A stretch of DNA of 64,000 nt from Microbulbifer sp. MI-G. Lineage in GTDB: Bacteria; Pseudomonadota; Gammaproteobacteria; Pseudomonadales; Cellvibrionaceae. The translations under genes and the position numbers were made by a program. Within the stretch, counting starts at the first letter, position 1. Each line of letters begins with the position of its first letter. The DNA lies in assembly GCF_030440425.1 (NCBI RefSeq), contig NZ_CP098023.1:919501-983500 (forward strand), read 5' to 3'. This document shows, piece by piece, positions 48,443 to 57,039 of this stretch. The notes below the pieces were generated by a model. The model had not been told where the DNA came from. It did not search any database and was given only the letters and a program-made list of their open reading frames with translations.

Positions 48443-48515
48443 GCTAGTGGCCCTAACATGAGTCTCGCAATCGCAATCGCAATCGATAGTCTTCTTTTCT
48501 GAGAATTAAAATTAT

Positions 48516-48549
48516 CAAAGCCTCGGCAGAGTAATCTGCCGGGGCTTTG
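48516..48549. terminator. repeated island hairpin, copy 1 (bidirectional terminator)
   Basis: CAAAGCCTCGGCAGA pairs with TCTGCCGGGGCTTTG around GTAA. Homologous hairpins occur at 49999-50032, 55817-55847, 59579-59610 and 62602-62635. Confidence 0.8.
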
Positions 48550-48562
48550 TCGTTATGGCCTA

Positions 48563-48805
48563 TCAAGCCTGCTTCTTCAGCTTGGCATTCTCGATAAACG
48601 TATCGATCACCTGAATCACCTGCCGCTTGGTGGCGGCGTCCAGCTTCTCAATCTGCTGCATCCGTCGCAGCAATCTGGAATCCGGCTGCTTGATCTTCTT
48701 CACCGGCTTTACATCGAGTAGCTCGTCCGTGCTGACCTTGAGGGCCTGCGCCAGGTCCACCAGCAGGTTGGCCGGCGGGTGTTCGCTCTCGGTCTCGTAA
48801 AGGTG
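48563..48805 (-). pseudogene. C-terminal fragment of an XRE-family repressor
   Basis: In frame from the stop at 48563, the reading LYETESEHPPANLLVDLAQA then LKVSTDELLDVKPVKKIKQP is the second half of an XRE helix-turn-helix and its linker, followed by RQVIQVIDTFIENAKLKKQA. The first helices are missing: beyond about 48805 the DNA becomes an unrelated GC-rich, hairpin-rich segment. An ATG at 48760 could still start a 65-residue peptide lacking DNA-binding helices. Confidence 0.7.
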
Positions 48806-49200
48806 GCTGCAAAGGCAAGCTCGCGTCTGTCACTCTGCTTGCAGTAAAAGCGCAAGCAGGGCGCCAGCCGCCATCTTCCCTTAGCGGCCGCTCTCCCAGC
48901 CATGCCTCCCCCGGCGCGCAAGCGCGCCTCCCAGCCCGAACAACACCTGCCAGCCGGCACGGGCAAGCCCTGTGCCGGCTGGAGCGAATGGGCTTTGTAC
49001 GTAGTTTGTGCCAATGTCAGGCGGCTAAAGGCGGTCAGGCCGGGCTGGTCGCAGGGTGTTTGTCCCCCGCGCCTGTCGGCGCGCCCCCAAGGGGGCTGGC
49101 TGCGTAGGGGGTTTGCCAGGTCTGCGCGGAATACACTCGGGTGTTCTGCCCACCACCCACCGCCGCGCCCCAGGGGGTAAAGCTGTGACACAATGGCCTG
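48806..49200. other. GC-rich hairpin-dense segment of unknown nature
   Basis: Contrasts sharply with AT-rich neighbours. CCAGCCGGCAC (48950-48960) pairs with GTGCCGGCTGG (48972-48982) enclosing GGGC-AA-GCCC. GGCGCGC-AA-GCGCGCC lies near 48913-48928, and GCCCCC-AA-GGGGGC near 49084-49097. All three have AA at the apex. Long open frames on both strands look like by-products of high GC. It separates the truncated XRE gene from an orphan toxin cassette. Confidence 0.55.
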
Positions 49201-49333
49201 TAAGCCGAAAAGTCGCGTCGGGGCAAAAAAGCTGGTAGTGTCGGTAGTCGTCGGAAAAAATGCTCTTTAAGTTGCTGATCGCATTGGGGAAAATCGGGTT
49301 GTAGCTACGATATTGTGTCGGTGTCATGCTGTT

Positions 49334-49690
49334 GCACAAAAGGATGATGGTACAAACGGATTCATGCAGTGCCGTAATACTTGTTTAAACCAAAACTATG
49401 GTGAAACTATTGTGTGGGCCAATAGGGTTAGCCCATTAAGTGTACAGGGCGTGCTTACAAATGAAGCAACCGAAATTCTTTCAGATAGACTGTCTAAAGA
49501 AGCTAATCGAAACGCATGGTCGCATAGTAAGGAAGCGTTCGAAACCGGTAAGCGCCAATTAGGTCTTTTAAAGTTTTTTGGGAGGTTCAATGCAGCCATG
49601 GCCGTTGCCGGTGCTGGTGCATTTGGTTTTCAGGTTGGGGCTGTTGGGTATTGTTCTGTTGAATGTGTGGGGGAATTTCTGAATGAATAA
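49334..49690 (+). CDS. orphan Rhs toxin tip A1 (no start codon of its own)
   Basis: Open in frame from the junction motif TGCACAAAAG (49333-49342), giving Ala-Gln-Lys and then about 115 residues: FMQCRNTCLNQNYGETIVWA, LTNEATEILSDRLSKEANRN, a glycine/alanine-rich hydrophobic stretch (AAMAVAGAGAFGFQVGAVGY) and a final CSVEC. It is clearly homologous to the tip at 58985-59320. The four cysteines are conserved. A pore-forming or membrane action is suggested by the hydrophobic segment but unproven. It overlaps its partner gene by eight bases. Confidence 0.75.
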   Translation, partial: AQKDDGTNGFMQCRNTCLNQNYGETIVWANRVSPLSVQGVLTNEATEILSDRLSKEANRNAWSHSKEAFETGKRQLGLLKFFGRFNAAMAVAGAGAFGFQVGAVGYCSVECVGEFLNE

Positions 49691-49865
49691 AATGTTATTT
49701 CGGATACTCTCCGGCGTTTTAGGGGTACTTTTTGTTCTTTATGGGATGATAGTTTTTTCTCCGTTTGGAGAGGGGTTAGGGATGCTAGGCGGTTTTACCG
49801 GGTTAGCCCTTGGTGGAATATTACTTTATTGCTCTATAACAGGAAAAAAAAGATTATTTCGGTAA
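49683..49865 (+). CDS. candidate immunity protein for tip A1 (small membrane protein)
   Basis: 60 residues, two membrane helices (LFRILSGVLGVLFVLYGMIV and LGGFTGLALGGILLYCSITG) and a basic C-terminus. The start lies inside the toxin-tip stop region. Homologous to the 59313-59504 protein, which follows the homologous tip, so the pair has moved or duplicated as a unit. Confidence 0.7.
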   Translation: MNKMLFRILSGVLGVLFVLYGMIVFSPFGEGLGMLGGFTGLALGGILLYCSITGKKRLFR

Positions 49866-49998
49866 TGGCTTCACGAAATGCGGAATTCACAGGAACAATA
49901 AGAGAAAGGAACAAAAGCAATATTTTTCTTTTGGCTTGTCGTGAGATGAAGTGCTAGGTTGTAGGCATTAAGCCTTATAGCTTAGTAAGCAAAACCAC

Positions 49999-50032
49999 CA
50001 AAGCTCCGGTAGAGCAATCTGCCGGGGCTTTG
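49999..50032. terminator. repeated island hairpin, copy 2
   Basis: CAAAGCTCCGGTAGA pairs with TCTGCCGGGGCTTTG around GCAA. It lies between the A1 cassette and the convergent symE-like gene and would end both. Confidence 0.8.
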
Positions 50033-50044
50033 TCCTTGAGACAC

Positions 50045-50290
50045 CTATTCAGCAGTCAACACCAAACACCGCTCCATGACCCTGACCTTGATCGGCGTAT
50101 CCACCACAAAACCGGCCCGTTCAAGCCAGTGGCCCCTGATTGTGATCCATGGCACGGAGCGGCTGGCAGCATAGGGTGACTGTTTCTTGAGGCGGTACTC
50201 ATAGTAGGCCTCCTGGACTTTAATGTAGCGCTCCTGACAAATTTTACTGTTGCGCAGGCGCTGGCCCGGCTTATCATTATGTGCAGCCAT
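50045..50290 (-). CDS. SymE-like toxin (type I toxin-antitoxin family)
   Basis: 81 residues. The C-terminal part PWITIRGHWLERAGFVVDTP and IKVRVMERCLVLTAE is the SymE signature, an AbrB/SpoVT-like fold; Escherichia coli SymE is an SOS-induced RNA-targeting toxin held down by the antisense RNA SymR. The N-terminus (KICQERYIKVQEAYYEYRLK) is typical of SymE proteins found near rhs loci. This is the only full copy in the window; damaged copies lie at 55865 and 62648. An antisense RNA was not identified. Confidence 0.85.
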   Translation of the reverse strand: MAAHNDKPGQRLRNSKICQERYIKVQEAYYEYRLKKQSPYAASRSVPWITIRGHWLERAGFVVDTPIKVRVMERCLVLTAE

Positions 50291-50309
50291 TTTAACTAGA
50301 GAGTTTGTT

Positions 50310-50795
50310 TTGGTTACAATTAATTTTGAAACGGGGAAAACCCTGAATATTGAAGGGAATAGCCTAAAAGAAATGGTGCTTTCAGGCTATGATTTTCATC
50401 GAGCGATTTTTGATGAGTTTGATTTGGAGTCAGCAGATTTTAGAGGTTCTGAATTGAGGGGCACTTCGCTTCGAAATGTTAACGCACACACTGCTAATTT
50501 TAGTGGTGTGTCGATTATGACATCAGATTTTTTCGGTTCAAAATTGGTACGAACAGTATTTGTAGATGCTAGAGCAATGTATACGGATTTTGGTGATGCG
50601 GATTTGTCTAAGTCTGATATGACTGGCGCTAATGTAACTGGAGCAAATTTTAAGGGGGCTCATTTGAATGGGGCTAAGATGTTATGTCTCGGAATGGGGG
50701 AGGCTGAATTGGAAGGTGCATTCTATGATGGTGAAACCTTATGGCCAGATGGTTTCAATCCTCAGTTGAAAGGAGCTGTTTTAGTAGCTGGTTAG
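50310..50795 (+). CDS. pentapeptide-repeat protein
   Basis: About 161 residues if it starts at the TTG at 50310 after AGAGAG (there is no nearby ATG). A run of A(D/N)LXX-type repeats (ESADFRGSELRGTSLRNVNA, DADLSKSDMTGANVTGANFK) forms the right-handed quadrilateral helix of this family. AT-rich like the toxin tips. Function unknown; in this setting an immunity role is possible, but no toxin directly precedes it. Confidence 0.8.
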   Translation: MVTINFETGKTLNIEGNSLKEMVLSGYDFHRAIFDEFDLESADFRGSELRGTSLRNVNAHTANFSGVSIMTSDFFGSKLVRTVFVDARAMYTDFGDADLSKSDMTGANVTGANFKGAHLNGAKMLCLGMGEAELEGAFYDGETLWPDGFNPQLKGAVLVAG

Positions 50796-50806
50796 TGTTG
50801 GCTACT

Positions 50807-51148
50807 TTATTTTTTTAATTCTTCTTTATAATCATTTATGTCTTTTGAAGCACATGAGTTAGGGTGGATTTGAATTAAGTTTCGCCACTCATTGATGTGC
50901 AGGTCATCGATTATAACTTGTGGCTTAGGGAGGAATCCTGAGAATATATTTTCTATATCAAATTCAGCTGCGCTATTACGGGCGTACTCAGCACCGCCAG
51001 AACTCCAGCAATATAATACAGCGCCTTGGGCATTCAATTTTTTAAGATGCTCAATAGTTGCAGGTATTGGGATGCGTTTACTCCCATAGCTTCGTACAAA
51101 TGTATCGTCAACGTCTACAAAAAAAGTGAGCGGAGAAGTCGGAGTCAT
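50807..51148 (-). CDS. HAD-like hydrolase domain protein
   Basis: 113 residues from the ATG at 51148. FFVDVDDTFVRS is HAD motif I (DxDxT), GAVLYCWSSGGAEYARNSAA is motif II, and KPQVIIDDLHINEW is the acidic motif IV. It is short, lacking a cap domain, like the phosphatase-like HAD proteins of phage and island regions. Convergent with the pentapeptide gene. Substrate unknown. Confidence 0.72.
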   Translation of the reverse strand: MTPTSPLTFFVDVDDTFVRSYGSKRIPIPATIEHLKKLNAQGAVLYCWSSGGAEYARNSAAEFDIENIFSGFLPKPQVIIDDLHINEWRNLIQIHPNSCASKDINDYKEELKK

Positions 51149-51241
51149 ATACATTTACCTTTGACTATTAGAAAAACTGCTTAGCTTCATTTTAACTACT
51201 CCAGAGAATCATGGGTACCCATAAAGTGCATCTCAAAAGCC

Positions 51242-51281
51242 CCAGCAAGTTAGCTTGCTGGAGGGTGGAGGGTGGAGGGTG
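51242..51281. repeat. hairpin followed by three GGAGGGT heptamers
   Basis: CCAGCAAG-TTAG-CTTGCTGG (51242-51261) is followed at once by GGAGGGT repeated three times (51260-51280), sharing two bases with the stem. Confidence 0.8.
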
Positions 51282-51309
51282 TTCAAAATTCTGTGTCAGC
51301 CAAGTAGCC

Positions 51310-51498
51310 TCATAGGCTGATATATTTCTCCAGGCGATCCGGGAAGTGGATCGTCAGCTGTGACAGCGTCAAGTTCCAGTTCTGGATCGGGTGCGTCCAG
51401 CGCTCGGAGGCTTTCAGTATACCGGCGTAAAGCAGCTTGAGTAAGCTGTTCTCATTGGTATCAATGCCTCTGGTTCTGTATGAGCCAGTACAGGCCAT
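51310..51498 (-). pseudogene. IS256-family transposase C-terminal remnant
   Basis: ENSLLKLLYAGILKASERWT followed by HPIQNWNLTLSQLTIHFPDR matches the extreme C-terminus of IS256/MULE-type transposases. The catalytic part is gone, and no inverted repeats were seen. It lies just left of the second rhs copy, so a transposition event may have brought or cut this segment. Confidence 0.75.
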
Positions 51499-51591
51499 CT
51501 AGGTTCAGCGGTTTATGGTGATAGTGGAGAGGTATGGGCTTACTTTATCAGAAGAAGAATTAGCCCATATTGAGGTGCTTCAAGTAGATTA

Positions 51592-53027
51592 AACGGTTGG
51601 CACAGTACCGAGTACGCCTACCAGGGAGTGGGCCTCACCAGTGACAAACACTGGGGCTTCCTCGGCTATAGCGCCCAGCGGATTTACGATACCGAAGCCG
51701 ATATCGTCACCTACCGCCAGTTCCGCCAGGACTTCCCCCACTTTGGTAAAGTGGCACGGCAGCTGCAGTATAAAAACAGCTATAACTTCGGCGAGCTGCT
51801 GACGCGCCGGCGTACCAGCCACAGCGCCCTGGCACTGTCATCCGGGGGCAATACCACCTATTACCCCTATGTGGTCCAGAGCCTGGATACCCTGCTGGAG
51901 GGCGGGGAGACCCTGGGTTATGCGATTACCGATACCACCCCCAAACCAGCAACTATGGCAGTGCCGGTGAATTGCCCAGTGGCAGTGTGCGCACCAGCCG
52001 CACCGTGCAGTCCACCCAGATCAGCGAAAGCCAGAGTGTGTGGGGAGATGTTATCCCCGTGAGTGTCTACGGCAATCCCCGGCGCAGTGTGGAAAGCACC
52101 ACCCTGCTGGAAAACCGCGTCAACGGCCACTGGCTGATCGGCTTCCCCAGTGCCCAGGAGCAGCGCCACTATGCCGGCGCGCTGACCGGCACACCGGACC
52201 AGGTGGCCAGCAGCACCATGACCCCCTACGGCAATACCAACCGGGTGCAGACACTGACCCGGTACCCCGGTGATGCCAAATACCAGCTGGCGGTCACCTA
52301 TGCCTATGACGCCCACGGCAATATCAAAAGCGAAACGGCCATCGGCAAGGTGGATGCCACCCTCAATGGCACCGGTACCCAGACCCGCAGTACCGTAGTG
52401 AACGGTGCCTTTGCCGACCGGCGCTACCCCACCAGCCTCAGCAACAGTCTTGGCCACACCATCACCATGGCGTACGACCACCGCTTTGGCAGCACCGGCC
52501 GGATTACCGATGCCAACAACCGCTCCACCCGCATCGAGTACGATCCTTTCGGACGCACAGTGCGCCGCACCAATGCCGACGGCGTGGCCTTTACCAGCCA
52601 GTACAATTTCTGCCACGGTAGTTGCCCCACCGTTGGCGACATCGAGGTGCCGTACCGGGTACAGACCGCATCGCCGATCACCCCGACGGCAGAGTACTAC
52701 TACGACCAGTTGGGCCGCCTGGTGCAGCAGGACAGCCAGGCGTTCTCCGGCAATTACGTCTCCCGCCGCGAGTTCAAGTACGACACACAGGGCCGCCTGG
52801 CCCTGGAAACGGCGCCCTTCTTTGCCCAGGATACGACAGCGATTGATGGCATTAAGCCCATCACCAGTTACGAATACGACCTGCGCCACCGCCTCAAAAC
52901 AATCGACAAGGCCGGCGGCGGCACCGTGGCCATCCACTATGCCACCAGTACCGGCAGCAGTGGCAAGCAGGTAAAAGTCCGTGTGACCGAATCCGTGGTG
53001 GGCGAGGGGGCACCAGCACCCAGGTGA
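51592..53027 (+). pseudogene. second rhs copy, truncated start (frames 51628-52062 and 51972-53027)
   Basis: Begins abruptly at a position matching residue about 880 of the first copy, with no signal peptide, SpvB domain or start. Directly before it, a tail reading VERYGLTLSEEELAHIEVLQ ends in a stop at 51592. The first-copy indel is absent here, but the C5 and G5 breaks are shared. By itself it cannot be exported; it could be expressed only after recombination with the first copy. Confidence 0.85.
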
Positions 53028-54580
53028 AGGAGAGCTACTACGACCTCAACGGCGACCTGGCCAAAACCGTGGACGACGCCACCGGCCTGGCGGTGGCCAC
53101 CGACTACACCTACTATGGCAGCGGCCTGCCGAAAACCGTGACCGTCACCGGTGACAGCGGCACAATCGCCTCCAGTTTTGTGATGGACCAGGCCGGTTTC
53201 CGCACCAGCCTCACCGACCCCAACCTGGGCACGGTCACCAGCGGCTACAACGCCTTTGGTGAAATGGACCGGCAGACCGACAACAAGGGCCAGAGTATCA
53301 CCTACCGCTACGACCAGCTGGGCCGCCTGCTGCAACAACAGGATGCCCAGGGCCTGGCGCGGTGGGAATATGATGCCACCAACGCCATTGGTGCCCTCAA
53401 GAACCGCAGCTATACCGACAGCGGCACCCAGGTATTCCTTGAAGAGTACACCTATCGCACAGACAGCAAGCTGGGTAACATCTGGACCCAGTTGAATGTC
53501 AATGGACAGGCCCCCAGCTACCGGTATCGCTATGGCTACGATAGCCAGGGCCGCACCAATAAAATCATTTACCCCAATGGGGTGGAGGGCCATTACCGTT
53601 ACAACCAGCGCGGCTACCTGCAGAGCCTCAGCAGCGACGCCGCCGGCAACAATCCCCTGCAGACGTTCGATAACATGAATGCCTGGGGCCAGGTGGAACA
53701 GGAAACCTACGGTAACGGCCTGGTGACCAACCGCACCTACAACCCGGATACCGGGCGCCTGGAAACCATCAATACCGGCGGTGGCCAGGTGCAGAACAAT
53801 GCCTACCGCTGGCGCTCCAACGGCACCCTGGAGAGCCGCCTGACCTACAGTGCCTCGCAAACCCTGCAAAAGCGGGAAAACTTTGCCTACGACGGCCTGA
53901 ACCGCCTGCACAGCGCCACCACCGTGGCCGGTGGCAACCGGGTGCTCAGCACCCGCTACGACGAATTGGGCAATATTCTCTCCAAGACCTCCAGCAATAG
54001 TGCCGATACCCAGGTGACCGGCTACCAGTACGGCCAGACCGGCAACGCCGGCCCCAATGCGGTAAGCCGTGTAACCATCGACGGCGTGGCCCACAGCCTG
54101 CACTACGATGCCAACGGCGCCATAGAGCGCTACGATGCCGCCACAGGCGACGACAAATGGATCCGTTGGAACGCGCGGCAGTTGCCCACGGAAATTGTGC
54201 TGGGCAGCAGCCAGAACGACAGCACCCCGACCGCCAGGGACCGCTTCAAATACGGCCCCGATGGGCAGCGTTTTTACCGGGAATCCCACTGGATGGAAGG
54301 CGGCCAACTCAAAACCGAAAAGGCTTATATTATCGGTAACTTTGAAGTAATTTGGCCCACTCACGACGGAATGGTGAGCCGGGTTCAGCGCACCAACCTG
54401 AGTGGTTCCGTCCAGCATTTAAGTATCCAGGATCCCTCGGGCACCGTCACCGCTGAGTATCAGTACCTGCACCGGGATCACCTGGGCTCTGTAGAGAAAA
54501 TCACCGATGCGGATGGCCTGGAGATTTTGAGTACCGCCTTTAACCCCGATGGCAGCCGGCGCCAGGAAGACTGGAGCGGG
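51592..54580 (+). repeat. 3-kb direct repeat, copy 2 (rhs core)
   Basis: Partner of 43713-46700, displaced by 7880 bp (7879 before the one-base indel). Recombination between the copies would remove 7.9 kb and join the colicin-D tip to the complete first gene. Confidence 0.93.
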
Positions 54581-55543
54581 AATCTGGGGCTTCAACAGAC
54601 GCTGGAGCTACTCGCGGTGCAACACGTGACCAGCAAGCGCGGCTACACCGGCCACGAGCACCTGGACAGAACCGGCCTGATCCATATGAACGGGCGTATT
54701 TACGACCCGACCCTGGGCCGGTTCCTGAGCCCCGACCCCATCGTGCAGGCGCCCACTTACAGCCAGAGCTGGAACCGGTATAGTTATGTTCTGAACAGCC
54801 CCATGAGCTTGGTGGATCCCACCGGGTATACGGCAGAGTATGGCTTCGATGACGACGATGAAGAGGAGAGAAGAAGGGAAGAGGAAAGGAGAAAAAGGGA
54901 GGAAGAGAGGCCTGTTGAGGAAGTGCAGGTAGTTGGAGAGCGGCCCGACCCTAATCGTAAAGATGCACTTGCTCATAAAGCTGAGTTTAGAGAGTATTTG
55001 AAGTATATACAGTCGTATAGTGGCATACATACCTGGTTGGTGGATGGATGCGGAATTGATGGGCTAGAATGTGTCGTGGTTTATGGGGAAAAAGATGTAC
55101 AAAAGACTACATCTCAAAAGGAAGATTATGGTGTTTTTAGCGATAATGCCTGCTCCCCATATTATGCTGGTTGCTACTATGCATATAAAGGTTTGTATGC
55201 GGGTGCTGGAGCCAAAAATGCTGCTAGAAAAATAGCAGTGACTTTTAGCCAGAAACAATTAGCTAAAAAGTTTAAGCATGCTGTAGATTTCGGAATTAAT
55301 ACAACGAAAAAGAACCCCAAGACGTTAGCTGAATTTCAAGAAGCAATTACAGCTCACCTTAGAGATGCTGCAACTATACAGGCGGGAACTTACGGACTGC
55401 TGAAAGGCTCAAGGGTGTTCTTTAATTCAAGGACAAATAATGCTGTTGTTCTAGATAGATCGGGGAGCTTTGTTACAGGCTTCAAGCTCTCACCAGGAAC
55501 TAAGCAATTTGAGAATTTTATGAATAATGGTTTGCTGCGATGA
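53024..55543 (+). CDS. Rhs C-terminal part with colicin-D-type tRNase tip
   Basis: 839 residues. The Rhs core is the same as the first copy to about residue 519, then the charged linker and GIHTWLVDGCGIDGLECVVV. After the junction (TGTACAAAAG variant at 55096) the tip carries KFKHAVDFGINTTKKNPKTL, LAEFQEAITAHL, QAGTYGLLKGSRVFFNSRTN and DRSGSFVTGFKLSP, closely following the catalytic domain of colicin D, which cuts tRNA-Arg in the anticodon loop. The next gene overlaps by four bases and resembles the colicin D immunity protein. It lacks an N-terminus because the gene copy is truncated. Confidence 0.88.
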   Translation: MKESYYDLNGDLAKTVDDATGLAVATDYTYYGSGLPKTVTVTGDSGTIASSFVMDQAGFRTSLTDPNLGTVTSGYNAFGEMDRQTDNKGQSITYRYDQLGRLLQQQDAQGLARWEYDATNAIGALKNRSYTDSGTQVFLEEYTYRTDSKLGNIWTQLNVNGQAPSYRYRYGYDSQGRTNKIIYPNGVEGHYRYNQRGYLQSLSSDAAGNNPLQTFDNMNAWGQVEQETYGNGLVTNRTYNPDTGRLETINTGGGQVQNNAYRWRSNGTLESRLTYSASQTLQKRENFAYDGLNRLHSATTVAGGNRVLSTRYDELGNILSKTSSNSADTQVTGYQYGQTGNAGPNAVSRVTIDGVAHSLHYDANGAIERYDAATGDDKWIRWNARQLPTEIVLGSSQNDSTPTARDRFKYGPDGQRFYRESHWMEGGQLKTEKAYIIGNFEVIWPTHDGMVSRVQRTNLSGSVQHLSIQDPSGTVTAEYQYLHRDHLGSVEKITDADGLEILSTAFNPDGSRRQEDWSGNLGLQQTLELLAVQHVTSKRGYTGHEHLDRTGLIHMNGRIYDPTLGRFLSPDPIVQAPTYSQSWNRYSYVLNSPMSLVDPTGYTAEYGFDDDDEEERRREEERRKREEERPVEEVQVVGERPDPNRKDALAHKAEFREYLKYIQSYSGIHTWLVDGCGIDGLECVVVYGEKDVQKTTSQKEDYGVFSDNACSPYYAGCYYAYKGLYAGAGAKNAARKIAVTFSQKQLAKKFKHAVDFGINTTKKNPKTLAEFQEAITAHLRDAATIQAGTYGLLKGSRVFFNSRTNNAVVLDRSGSFVTGFKLSPGTKQFENFMNNGLLR

Positions 55544-55809
55544 GTACCACAATTTTAGCATTGGCTAAGTCGTTCTCAAAAGAAAGATTAACAGCTGATG
55601 AGTTTGCAAATGCATATATGGAGTTATGGAGGTTTGAGCGTGATTGCAATCTGCTTCAAGAGGATGAAGATAACTTGAGCGAGTGTCTTTCTAGTATTTT
55701 TTGTTTAGCCGATCTATTTAATCCAGATGTTGATCGTGAAGAATATGAACTAGATGAAAAGCAACTTCGCGATAAAGTGATTGAACTTATAGAAAAGTTT
55801 AAAGTGTAA
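55540..55809 (+). CDS. colicin D immunity-like protein
   Basis: 89 residues, acidic and cytoplasmic. LALAKSFSKERLTADEFANA, ECLSSIFCLADLFNPDVDRE and KQLRDKVIELIEKFKV follow the length and pattern of ImmD, a four-helix protein that masks the colicin D active site. Its ATGA overlap with the toxin tip and absence of a signal peptide agree with a cytoplasmic tRNase partner. Confidence 0.88.
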   Translation: MSTTILALAKSFSKERLTADEFANAYMELWRFERDCNLLQEDEDNLSECLSSIFCLADLFNPDVDREEYELDEKQLRDKVIELIEKFKV

Positions 55810-55816
55810 TAAAGAT

Positions 55817-55847
55817 AACCCCGGGAGGTGACTCTGCCGGGGTTTTG
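55817..55847. terminator. repeated island hairpin, copy 3
   Basis: AACCCCGG (55817-55824) pairs with CCGGGGTT (55837-55844) and is followed by TTG. It sits just after the ImmD-like gene. Confidence 0.75.
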
Positions 55848-55864
55848 TCTTTAAGACACCTATT

Positions 55865-56067
55865 CAGCAGTCAACACCTAACACCGCTCTATCACCCTGA
55901 CCTTAATCGGCGTATCCACCACAAAGCCGGCCCGTTCAAGCCAGTGGCCCCTGATTGTGACCCATGGCACGGAACGGCTGGCAGCATAGAGTGGCTGTTT
56001 CTTGAGACGGTACTCATAGTAGGCCTCCTGGACTTTAATGTAGGGATCCTGACAAATTTTACTGTTG
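55865..56067 (-). pseudogene. SymE-like gene relic
   Basis: Nearly the same as the intact gene at 50045 (KQPLYAASRSVPWVTIRGHW), but a base change makes a stop after VIERC (55878), and the N-terminal end runs into a GCGCAG tandem repeat and then rhs sequence on the other strand. Confidence 0.85.
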
Positions 56068-56101
56068 CGCAGGCGCAGGCGCAGGCGCAGGCGCAGGCGC
56101 A
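56067..56101 (+). repeat. GCGCAG hexamer repeat at a symE/rhs junction
   Basis: Five perfect GCGCAG units (56067-56096) plus a partial one join the symE relic to the rhs fragment. The intact symE gene has a single unit at this place. Confidence 0.93.
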
Positions 56102-57032
56102 ACTGGAGCTACTCGCGGTGCAACACGTGACCAGCAAGCGCGGCTACACCGGCCACGAGCACCTGGACAGAACCGGCCTGATCCATATGAACGGGCGTAT
56201 TTACGACCCGACCCTGGGCCGGTTCCTGAGTCCCGACCCCATCGTGCAGGCGCCCACTTACAGCCAGAGCTGGAACCGGTATAGTTATGTTCTGAACAAC
56301 CCCATGAGCCTGGTGGATCCCACCGGGTATACGGCAGAGTATGGCTTTGATGACGATGATGAGGAGGAGAGAAGAAGGGAAGAGGAAAGGAGAAAGAGGG
56401 AGGAGGAGAGGCCTGTTGAGGAAGTGCAGGTAGTTGGAGAGCGGCCCAATCCTAATCGTAAAGATGCACTTGCTCATAAAGCTGAGTTTAGAGAGTATTT
56501 GAAGTATATACAGTCGTATAGTGGCATACATACTTGGTTGGTGGATGGATGCGGTATTGATGGGCTAGAGTGTGTTGTTGTTGTTGTTGGGGAAAAAGAT
56601 GCACAAGAGACGAAGCGAGAAAAATTTATAAGGGAAAACTTCCCTGAAGGAAGCCATGGTTCATGTGGTGGGGTTAAAGAATGTTTCGCCTGGTATTGGT
56701 ATGGGCGGGAGGCACGGAATCAAACACTGGAAACATGGCGTGGGCTTCTCTCGTTTACAGGTAACCAAGCTGATGCGTTTAGGCACGCCTATTTTGCTTA
56801 TAAATTAACTGAAAGTGTTGGGCCTGAGCCTGCGTTACGCATGCTGCACGAACACGAATTTAATAACTTGACAGTGGATAATTATCCAGTACCAGATACA
56901 ATAATGGATATACATAATAATAAGGCAGGAGCTCAGTTAGCAATTGATAATCCTGGGCTCAAGGGAGAGAAGCTAATAAACCTTATAAAATGGAATGATA
57001 CTTTGATGAATAGTCCTCCTAAAGAGTGGTAG
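56102..57032 (+). CDS. third Rhs C-terminus with DUF6973-like tip (tip 3)
   Basis: The frame is open from 55845, but only from about 56102 (LELLAVQHVTSKRGYTGHEH) is it Rhs: core end, linker and GIHTWLVDGCGIDGLECVVV. After the junction (TGCACAAGAG, 56600) the tip of about 140 residues has NQADAFRHAYFAYKLTESVG, MLHEHEFNNL and DTIMDIHNNKAGAQLA, matching the D-x-FRHA...H-E...MD-x-HNN pattern of DUF6973-type domains found in polymorphic toxins. It has no N-terminus or start and is silent unless recombined. A short GTT run near 56575 lengthens the valine stretch. Confidence 0.75.
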
Positions 57033-57039
57033 CCTCCTT

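Noticed and set aside
48709..49191. 160-codon minus-strand frame through the GC-rich hairpin block
   Set aside because: Arginine/proline/glycine-rich by-product of high GC. It is out of frame with the XRE fragment.
56067..56101. CRISPR-like repeat array
   Set aside because: The units are contiguous hexamers without spacers. No CRISPR array or cas gene was found anywhere in the window.
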